NCBI GenBank assembly: GCA_900751785.1
Contig: CAADSM010000114.1
Coordinates: 1 to 13,853, forward strand
Reading direction: 5' to 3'
Source of the DNA: Lachnospiraceae bacterium
GTDB taxonomy: Bacteria; Bacillota; Clostridia; Lachnospirales; Lachnospiraceae
Length of the DNA stretch: 13,853 nt
A model generated the notes under the pieces. It was not told where the DNA came from. It saw nothing but the letters and a program-made list of their open reading frames with translations, and searched no databases. The position numbers and the translations under genes were made by a program. Of this stretch, positions 1 through 8,845 are shown piece after piece (position 1 is the first letter of the stretch; each line of letters opens with the position of its first letter).

Positions 1-44
1 GGCGTTCTCTTTTTCGCTGCGGGTCGCACACCGGGCCGTGAGAA

Positions 45-73
45 CCCCCCCCTCCCGGACCCCCACCCCCCCC
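45..73 (-). other. G-quadruplex-type G-run cluster downstream of degV
   Basis: On the minus strand, the coding strand of degV, this stretch reads as four guanine runs: eight G (73-66), one T, five G (64-60), TCC, three G (56-54), one A, and eight G (52-45). This fits the canonical quadruplex pattern of four runs of at least three G with short loops. It begins about 33 nt after the degV stop codon, so it would lie in the 3' part of the degV transcript. No U-run terminator is visible between positions 1 and 105, only a weak 5-bp GCCGG/CCGGC stem at about 84-105. Folding in the cell is inference, and the homopolymer lengths could be sequencing errors. Confidence 0.55.
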
Positions 74-105
74 GCTGTCTCTGCCGGCTCATCGCTGTAC
101 CGGCC

Positions 106-975
106 CTATCTTCTCTTTCCGTAAAACACAAGGCCCACGACGCCGGGACCGGCATGGGTCCCGATGCTCGGGCTCACGTCATTGATCACCACGTTGGTGA
201 AGCCCTGCTCCTTCACCATAGACGCCACGCTCTGCGCATCCTCGATGCAGTCTCCGTGAAGCACGCAGACCATGCGCTCCTTCCCGTAGGAATCAGGCTC
301 CAGCGCCGACTCCATCCTGGTGACAAGCGTCTTCAGCGATTTCTTGCGTCCTCTCACAGTTCCGTCAGACTCAAGCTTTCCCTCCGACGTCACAGTCAGG
401 ATCGGTTTGATATTCACAAGGCTTCCCACGACAGCCGTCGTTTTCGACACTCTTCCGCCGCGCTGCAGGTGATTGAGGTCATTGACCGTGAACAGGACAT
501 TGACATGCTCCCGTTCCTCCATGAGGATATCGTACACTTCCTCCATGCTCTTCCCTGCCTTCATAAGCTCCACGCCGCGGTAAACGGACACACCCTCTCC
601 AAGGGAGGCGTTCAGAGAGTCGAACACTGTGATCTTTCTCTCCGGATATTCCTCCTGGAGCTCATTTGCCGTCATCACGACATTATTGCAGCTTCCGCTC
701 AGCGCGCTGGAAAACGCGATATGCAGGATGTCCTTTCCCTCTTTTAAGATTTTCTCGAATCTCTCCCGGATCACTGCCGGATTGTTCGCCATGGACTTCG
801 GGAGCTCTCCGTTTCTCATCGTCTCATAAAACTCATGCGGCTCCATATTCAGCTCGTCGCCGTAGACTGTCTCGCCGAACGCATAGTACTGCGGGATGAT
901 CGTGAGCTGATTCTCCCTGATAAATTCCGGCCGCACATCAGAATTTGAGTCGGTAGTGATAACATAGTCAGCCAT
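106..975 (-). CDS. DegV family fatty-acid-binding protein
   Basis: This 289-residue protein has the usual DegV length. It is expected to be a cytosolic carrier that binds one fatty acid and, in Firmicutes, presents it to fatty acid kinase FakA (family knowledge). What is seen: an N-terminal TTDSNSDV segment (residues 7-14), the SSALSGSCNN ligand-site motif near residues 89-98, and the hallmark HLQRGGRVSK stretch near 168-177 followed by VGSLVNIKPIL. The ATG start is supported by AAGGAGG at 990-984, nine bases upstream, and by a close promoter at 997-1025. The gene is transcribed alone after the histidine kinase gene, with a 119-bp gap. Nothing links it functionally to the sugar operon. The family is certain; the ligand and physiological role are not. 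Confidence 0.95.
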   Translation of the reverse strand: MADYVITTDSNSDVRPEFIRENQLTIIPQYYAFGETVYGDELNMEPHEFYETMRNGELPKSMANNPAVIRERFEKILKEGKDILHIAFSSALSGSCNNVVMTANELQEEYPERKITVFDSLNASLGEGVSVYRGVELMKAGKSMEEVYDILMEEREHVNVLFTVNDLNHLQRGGRVSKTTAVVGSLVNIKPILTVTSEGKLESDGTVRGRKKSLKTLVTRMESALEPDSYGKERMVCVLHGDCIEDAQSVASMVKEQGFTNVVINDVSPSIGTHAGPGVVGLVFYGKRR

Positions 976-996
976 AGTATTTTCCTCCTTCCGTTC

Positions 997-1025
997 ATTA
1001 TATCAGCGCGCCCATCCTGAGGCAA
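997..1025 (-). promoter_or_regulatory. sigmaA-type promoter of degV
   Basis: On the minus strand a TTGCCT -35 box (1025-1020) is followed by a 17-bp spacer and a perfect TATAAT -10 box (1002-997). Transcription would start near position 990, so the leader would be only about 15 nt and begin at the AAGGAGG ribosome binding site of degV. The -10 box and spacing are ideal; the -35 box matches 4 of 6 consensus bases. This implies degV can be expressed independently of the upstream kinase gene. Confidence 0.7.
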
Positions 1026-1094
1026 GCCATATCTGACAGATGGAAGGGCCTATCCATGAGCGCGGGCGGGACCCGCAGCCGTCGCACTCTCCTC

Positions 1095-2891
1095 TCACGT
1101 CCCTGCTGCCGCCTGCACTCCCTTCGGATTCTTGCGCAGGAGAAGGAGGATCGTAGTCCCCTTCTCTTTCTCGCTGAAGATATTGATGCCGTAATCCATC
1201 CCGTAGATCAGCTTGATCCGCTCATCCACGTTTCCAATGCCGATGCCGGTGAAGTGTTCTGCTTTCGAGCGCTCGCCCGCGCTCAGTCGTCTCAGCTGCT
1301 CCGCGGTCATGCCCACTCCGTCGTCAATGATCTCAAACCGCAGGTTCTCCGCCTCTTCCTTGACAAAGATCTGGATCGTGCCTCTGCGCCCCTCGGGAAA
1401 ACCGTGGAAAAACGCATTTTCCACAAATGGCTGCAGGATCAGCTTCGGCACCTTATACTGAAGGCACTGCGGAAGGACGAAAAACTCTGCCTGCACCGCA
1501 TCCCCATATCTCGCCTGGTTGATCAGGACATAATTTTTCAGATTGTCGATCTCCTGCTCCACTGTGATAAACTCCTCTGTGTTGCTGATCGTGTTCCGCA
1601 GAAGAGAGATAAACGCATCGATCACTGCCGTGGATTTCTGCGTATCCCCCTGCCAGATCAGCCACTTGATGCTCGCCAGTGTATTGTACATATAGTGGGG
1701 ATTGATCTGCATCTGCAGCGCGTGGATCTCAGCGGCACGCTTGTCCTGCTCCACACTGATCACCCGGTCCACATATTTTCCCAACTCATCCACCATCTGG
1801 TTATACGTCTCGGAGAGCTCGCGCACCTCGTCCGTCCCTTCCACAGGCACATGCTCCTTGAAGTTCATATGCTTGGAGTTCATCATCGTCTCCGCCAGTC
1901 TGTCCAGAGGCCGGGGCTGCTGCCTGATAAAAATGAAGATCAAAAAGACGATCACGATCATGATGGCGAACGTCATCAATACCACATCCCAGATGCGGTA
2001 CTCTCCCCAGAACGCCGCGTCAAAATCGATCGTGCCCATGATCTTATAGTTTGTATTCTGCAGGCGCTGCATCAGATACGTCTTATGGGACATGCCCGTG
2101 GCAAACTCTGCCCGGTGCAGATCCTGCTCCGTCATCTCCTGCACTGCCCGGTTCAGTGTCTTGCTCTCATTGCTCTCCGGATCAAAATAAGCCATGTTAT
2201 CTGATGAAAGGACATCGTTCTCCTCATTCAGGATCACGATATCGCTTGTCTCCACAGTGAAGGCGCTGTACATCCTGCGGATCTCATCCTCCTTGATCGC
2301 GATAAAGGCGAGCATATCCGCAGGCTTTCCGTCCTCCGCGCCCCATGCCTTTGCGAAGATCACGACAGGCTCACCGCTGTTGACAGAGGAAAATCCGCTC
2401 TCCTGGTACCGGCAGATTATCCGGCCCGGATCTGCCATCGCCTCAGCCGCCACGCTGCTGTCCAGTATCTCCTGCTTCTCTACAGTAAACCGGTCCGTGT
2501 TTCTGTACAAATAGCTGGTCTGATTTTTACAGATCAGAAAAAAGCTGGCCTGATAATACTCATCCAGCCTTGACGACTTCACCAGCTGTTCCAGGTCATA
2601 GCCCTGCTTCATCTGCTCCAATGCGCTTCCGCTTCCGTGGAGGTACTCTTCCGCAGCATCGCTCGTGCTGACGTCGTTCAGGATCACTGTCATATCTTTA
2701 TAAAAGTCATAAAACTCACTGTCGATCTGATCAAATATCTTTTCCTGAGACTCTGCAAAGCTGTTCACGAATACCGACTTGGAAAACATGATATTCACGA
2801 TGTTTTCCATGACGGATATGATCACAATACCAATGAGCGCCGTACAGACGATCTTAAAAAACAGACTGTTTACGTGAAATTTCTTTTTCAT
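1095..2891 (-). CDS. YesM-type sensor histidine kinase
   Basis: A 598-residue membrane sensor kinase of the YesM/LytS-like class (His_kinase plus HATPase_c), the type usually paired with a YesN/AraC response regulator to sense sugars in Firmicutes. Domains in order: first membrane segment about residues 10-35, an extracytoplasmic sensor region of about 260 residues (Cache-like by position), second membrane segment about 302-322, a HAMP-like linker, and the phospho-acceptor motif QINPHYMYNTLASIKW with its His. The ATP-binding domain follows, with ENAFFHGF (N box), DDGVGM and GIGIGNVDERI (G boxes). All catalytic motifs are present. The ATG overlaps the TGA of the regulator gene by 4 bp (ATGA, 2891-2888), and AAGGA lies 10 bases upstream. 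Context suggests it senses a galactoside or related sugar, but its partner regulator is internally deleted, so the signalling output may be broken. Confidence 0.93.
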   Translation of the reverse strand: MKKKFHVNSLFFKIVCTALIGIVIISVMENIVNIMFSKSVFVNSFAESQEKIFDQIDSEFYDFYKDMTVILNDVSTSDAAEEYLHGSGSALEQMKQGYDLEQLVKSSRLDEYYQASFFLICKNQTSYLYRNTDRFTVEKQEILDSSVAAEAMADPGRIICRYQESGFSSVNSGEPVVIFAKAWGAEDGKPADMLAFIAIKEDEIRRMYSAFTVETSDIVILNEENDVLSSDNMAYFDPESNESKTLNRAVQEMTEQDLHRAEFATGMSHKTYLMQRLQNTNYKIMGTIDFDAAFWGEYRIWDVVLMTFAIMIVIVFLIFIFIRQQPRPLDRLAETMMNSKHMNFKEHVPVEGTDEVRELSETYNQMVDELGKYVDRVISVEQDKRAAEIHALQMQINPHYMYNTLASIKWLIWQGDTQKSTAVIDAFISLLRNTISNTEEFITVEQEIDNLKNYVLINQARYGDAVQAEFFVLPQCLQYKVPKLILQPFVENAFFHGFPEGRRGTIQIFVKEEAENLRFEIIDDGVGMTAEQLRRLSAGERSKAEHFTGIGIGNVDERIKLIYGMDYGINIFSEKEKGTTILLLLRKNPKGVQAAAGT

Positions 2892-3163
2892 TTCTGTTTC
2901 ATCCTTCTCCGATATTCACTTGGCGTCTCCGAAGTAAACCTTTTGAAAACCCGGCAGAAATAGCTGTGCTCCGTATATCCGACCCTAGAACCGATGCTGG
3001 AGATCGAAAGCCCCTTCTGCTCCAGCAGCTCCTTTGCATGGCGGATCCTGATCTTATTCACATACTCCGTAAAACCTTCCTTCGCCCAGTCCATCATGTG
3101 TTTCATTCCCTGTCTCATGATAAATGCATCATCCAGGATCAAAACCCTGCAAAGCTCACTCAT
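2888..3163 (-). CDS. internally deleted YesN/AraC-type response regulator remnant
   Basis: An ORF of about 91 residues that joins the two ends of a YesN-type regulator. Residues about 1-30 are the start of a receiver domain (RVLILDDAFIMRQGMKHMMDW then AKEGF, with DD in the acidic pocket). The reading then passes straight into the end of an AraC DNA-binding domain: EYVNKIRIRHAKELL, the second helix-turn-helix (SISSIGSRVGYTEHSYFCRVFK) and the terminal TPSEYRRRMK. Family members are usually about 250-540 residues. The phospho-acceptor Asp, the rest of the receiver, any central domain and the first helix-turn-helix are missing. The junction is in frame near 3070. The ATG at 3163 is preferred because GGGGGA lies six bases upstream; a TTG at 3169 is the alternative. 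The gene follows the beta-galactosidase by about 15 bp and overlaps the kinase by 4 bp. It is probably non-functional as a phospho-switch. Confidence 0.8.
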   Translation of the reverse strand: MSELCRVLILDDAFIMRQGMKHMMDWAKEGFTEYVNKIRIRHAKELLEQKGLSISSIGSRVGYTEHSYFCRVFKRFTSETPSEYRRRMKQK

Positions 3164-3178
3164 CCTCAATCCCCCAAA

Positions 3179-6280
<3,102 letters not shown>

Positions 6281-7702
6281 TTATCCTTTTACAGAACCTG
6301 TCATACCTGCAACGAACTGCTTCTGCATCAGGAAGAAGATCAGTGCAGTCGGGATCGTTGCCAGCACGACTGCCGTCATCATCATTCCGTAGTCCGGGGT
6401 GTAGGATGATCCCATCGCCGCCATGACGAGGGGCAGCGTCCTCTTCTCCGGAGACTGCAGGGCGATCAACGGCCACAGGTAATTGTTCCAGCTTGTCATA
6501 AATGTTACAACGATTGCCGCGGCATAGCAAGATTTATTCGTCGGGATGAAAACCCGGAAGAAGATCCCTGCCTCGCTGAGTCCGTCGATCCTTGCCGCCT
6601 CGATCAGTTCCTTCGGAAAGCTCTGTGTATTCTGCCGGAAGAAAAAGATCAGGAACGCCGTCGCGATCGCTATGATGATGACCGACATCGGGGTGTTGAG
6701 TCCGATCACTTTCAGAGGCCCGAGTTCGTTGAACTTGCTGAACAGACGGAACAGCGGGACCATCAGTGCCGCGAACGGAACCATCATGGAGAGCAGCACA
6801 ATGCTGAACACCCGCTCTCTTGACTTTGTTTTATATACTACGAAGGCATATCCTGCTGCGAAGGCATATCCTGCTGCTGACGACACGATCATCGCCAGCG
6901 CTGTTGTCACGACGGCAATGATAAGTGAATTTTTATACGCGGTCAGATACTGAAGGTCAGATCCAAGCAGCGTCTTCAGATTCTCCAGAAAATAAGTTCC
7001 CGGGAGCAATGTTCCGATCGTGGAGTTGATCGTCGTGAAGAGGATGATCGGCTTCAGCATGGGAAGCGTAATGCTCTTAAACTTCTCAAACGCCCCCGCG
7101 CCGTCGATATCTGCCGCTTCATAGATGGAATCATCGATCCCCTGAAGTCCTGAGAGATAGAACACCATATTGTAACCGGTCCATCTCCAGGTGATCGCCA
7201 GGATGATCAGGATCTTAGCCCACACCGGATCTGTGATCCAGGAGATCGGCTCGGCGATCAGGTTGAGTTTCATCAGGATCGCGTTCACGAAGCCGTCCGT
7301 CGCGAACAGACTCTTGAATACGATCGAATAGGCAACCAGTGAAGTTACACAGGGCAGGAAGATCGCCGTCCTGAAAAACCCTTTGAACTTCAGTTTCTTA
7401 TTGTTCAGCATGGATGAGATGACGAGCGCCAGCAGGATCATGATCGGCACCTGCACGATCAGGTAAAGGACCGTGTTGAAAAGCGCTTTCCTGAAGGTCG
7501 TATCCGTCAGAAGTCTCTTATAGTTTGCGATCCCCGCAAAGGTCAGATTGTTTCCCGCCCCGGTCTGAAACGATGTGATCAGCGCCTGTACCATCGGATA
7601 GAATACAAACAGGATGATCAGGATGACGCTCGGTATGACGAAGCACCATCCGGTACGGTTCAGCTTCGGGCTCATCTCTCTTTTTCTGCTCATGTCAGCC
7701 AC
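6281..7702 (-). CDS. fused sugar ABC transporter permeases (UgpA/LacF-like + LacG/MalG-like)
   Basis: A 473-residue protein that looks like two MalF/MalG-class inner-membrane permeases joined in frame. Residues 1 to about 230 match a first permease (RTGWCFVIPSVILIILFVFYP, then the EAADIDGAGAFEKFKSITLP coupling loop) but stop at FTTINSTIG, before its last membrane segment. From about residue 231 (LLPGTYFLENLKTLL) it continues as a second permease lacking its first membrane segment, with a second coupling loop EAARIDGLSEAGIFFRV and the ending FVAGMTGSVKG. Separate family members are about 280-300 residues each, so roughly 100-130 residues around the old gene boundary are missing. The GTG at 7702 is the likely start, with AAGGAGG seven bases upstream; ATG at 7693 is too far away. 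An 18-bp tandem duplication adds six residues (AGYAFA repeated near 277-288). Whether this protein transports is doubtful. No ATPase gene is present, which is common where a shared MsmK-type ATPase is used. Confidence 0.85.
   Translation of the reverse strand: MADMSRKREMSPKLNRTGWCFVIPSVILIILFVFYPMVQALITSFQTGAGNNLTFAGIANYKRLLTDTTFRKALFNTVLYLIVQVPIMILLALVISSMLNNKKLKFKGFFRTAIFLPCVTSLVAYSIVFKSLFATDGFVNAILMKLNLIAEPISWITDPVWAKILIILAITWRWTGYNMVFYLSGLQGIDDSIYEAADIDGAGAFEKFKSITLPMLKPIILFTTINSTIGTLLPGTYFLENLKTLLGSDLQYLTAYKNSLIIAVVTTALAMIVSSAAGYAFAAGYAFVVYKTKSRERVFSIVLLSMMVPFAALMVPLFRLFSKFNELGPLKVIGLNTPMSVIIIAIATAFLIFFFRQNTQSFPKELIEAARIDGLSEAGIFFRVFIPTNKSCYAAAIVVTFMTSWNNYLWPLIALQSPEKRTLPLVMAAMGSSYTPDYGMMMTAVVLATIPTALIFFLMQKQFVAGMTGSVKG
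6841..6876. repeat. 18-bp perfect tandem duplication inside the permease
   Basis: The 18-bp unit starting CGAAGGCATATCC occurs twice in direct succession (6841-6858 and 6859-6876). It keeps the reading frame and doubles the hexapeptide AGYAFA, giving AAGYAFAAGYAF in a membrane segment of the second permease half. Related permeases normally carry AGYAF once (family knowledge). The exact identity of the copies indicates a recent slippage event or a sequencing/assembly error. Confidence 0.9.
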
Positions 7703-7725
7703 AATGCTCCCTCCTTTTCACATAG

Positions 7726-7769
7726 CAACAGCCATCTGCCTTTTGCAAGTGAAAGGCAAATGGCTGTTG
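7726..7769 (-). promoter_or_regulatory. intercistronic hairpin between binding-protein and permease genes
   Basis: A 10-bp stem (CAACAGCCAT/ATGGCTGTTG) continues, after a one-base offset on each side, into a 7-bp TGCCTTT/AAAGGCA stem with a loop of about 8 nt. It begins 11 bp after the binding-protein stop and ends about 23 bp before the permease start. No U-run follows on the minus strand, so it is not a classic intrinsic terminator. In sugar ABC operons such hairpins commonly stabilise the upstream message or reduce permease expression relative to the binding protein; that role here is inference. Confidence 0.7.
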
Positions 7770-7780
7770 GATCTGCCTGA

Positions 7781-8365
7781 TTAATTAGCTACTGCGGACT
7801 CGATCTGAGTCTGATACTGATCTAATGTCTCCTGTACATCAGCTCCGCCCAGGATTGCCTGGAGTGCTTCTGTCATCATGTCTTCGATCTCGTATGTGTT
7901 CTCGCCGTAGTTTACTGTCGGAACCTCGTTTGTCCACTCTGCGAAATCACTGAAGATCTCCTGACCGCCGTAGAAATCAACGCCTTTGCTGTAGTTCTCA
8001 GCCTCGCTTGAAGCTTTCAGCGTGCTGACAAGGTTGATGTCTGTTGCAAGCTGGTTCATCAGGTCAACGTTGGAAGCAAATGTCTCTTTTAAGAAGTCTT
8101 TTGCAAGGTCCTCATGTCCTACATTTTTCAGGACGTACCATCCGCCGCCTCCGATAGAGGAAGCATTTACAGAGTCAGCATTCTGAGCCATTCTCGGGAA
8201 CGGAGCAACTGCCCATTTTCCGCTCTGGTCCTCAGCGCCCAGGATGGACGGTGAGATCCAGCATCCTGTCGGAACTGTAGCGACATCGCCGTTGTTAAAT
8301 GCTCCTACGAACTGATCCCAGTCAGAAACAGTCTCGGAGATTCCGGATTCAACGATTAGGTAATA
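7781..8365 (-). pseudogene. 5'-truncated extracellular sugar-binding protein (ABC transporter)
   Basis: The frame ending in TAA at 7783-7781 encodes only the C-terminal half, about 195 residues, of a family-1 extracellular sugar-binding protein, usually about 420-450 residues and a membrane-anchored lipoprotein in Firmicutes. Recognisable pieces are SDWDQFVGAFNNGDVATVPTG, then CWISPSILGAEDQSGKWAVAPFPR, the glycine-rich SSIGGGGWYVLKN hinge, and a terminal helix ending QIESAVAN. The frame is open from a TGA at 8368-8366. Binding-protein-like sequence begins near 8356 (IVESGIS), so the signal peptide and N-terminal lobe are absent. The first in-frame ATG is at 8191, deep inside the domain and without a ribosome binding site. 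The break coincides with the left edge of the large palindrome. Position before the permeases shows it was the binding component of this importer. It cannot work as it stands. Confidence 0.85.
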
Positions 8366-8838
8366 TCAACTGAAAGTGTATTCGCAATGATAAAGTATAC
8401 CTGCTGGCTCCGTTTTTAAATTTCCGGGATTGTCACGCAAACTTCCGGATGGATGAGCGTAGAAACCGACAGGGCAGACTTCGACTGACTTTCTGAGATG
8501 AGGGGCGGGGGATCCTGGCGACTTTGTAGGAGGATCTAGAAAATCTTAAAGCTCCGGAAGATGGCGTTAATCCGAAAAACAACACTGTTTGAGTTGAAAC
8601 GAGTTGTGTTGTTTTTCGGATTGCTTTTAGCCATCTTTCGGAGCTTTTAGCTTTTCTTATCCTTCGGAACGGAGCTTGGATTCCCCGCCCCTTATCTTAG
8701 AATACGTTTTCGATTTTCTTTCTGCCCTGTCGGTTACGAACGTTGTGCCATCGCAGAAGAATTGCCGCAGGGCAGTCCGCACCGTTTTCGGACTTTAGCT
8801 CAGTTGTAACTTTCACACATACCCGAATTTTATCACAT
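8363..8838 (+). repeat. ~470-bp imperfect palindrome (giant hairpin; MITE-like or structured RNA)
   Basis: This gene-free stretch between the DUF5107 stop codon and the truncated binding-protein gene is one nested inverted repeat centred near 8596-8600. Clear blocks are 8464-8478 with 8721-8735 (15 bp perfect), 8491-8515 with 8678-8702 (25 bp; 22 Watson-Crick plus 3 G.U), 8551-8565 with 8630-8644 (14 plus one G.U) and 8571-8585 with 8606-8620 (15 bp perfect). Weaker pairing continues outward to about 8370 and 8830, so the outer limits are approximate. The exceptions in these blocks (G8495, G8500, G8511 and G8557 opposite T) are all wobble pairs if the plus strand is RNA, but C/A mismatches on the minus strand. 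No protein is recognised. It could be a foldback mobile element, a structured RNA, or two fused head-to-head copies. I do not recognise the family. Confidence 0.85.
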
Positions 8839-8845
8839 GCTTTCC

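Noticed and set aside
1062..1076. GCGGG/CCCGC stem between the kinase gene and degV as a terminator
   Set aside because: Only 5 bp with no U-run on the minus strand; too weak to call an intrinsic terminator.
1056..2204. Plus-strand open frame of 382 codons opposite the histidine kinase
   Set aside because: Antisense to an intact kinase with all catalytic motifs. The translation is His/Leu/Arg-rich and not protein-like.
8795..8810. tRNA-like TTTAGCTCAGTTG stretch in the palindrome's right arm
   Set aside because: Only resembles a D-arm. There is no acceptor stem, anticodon arm or T-arm at the right spacing, and the bases are part of the palindrome.
8363..8838. CRISPR array or insertion sequence with transposase
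   Set aside because: The repeats are inverted, not direct and regularly spaced, and no transposase-like reading frame is present in either strand.
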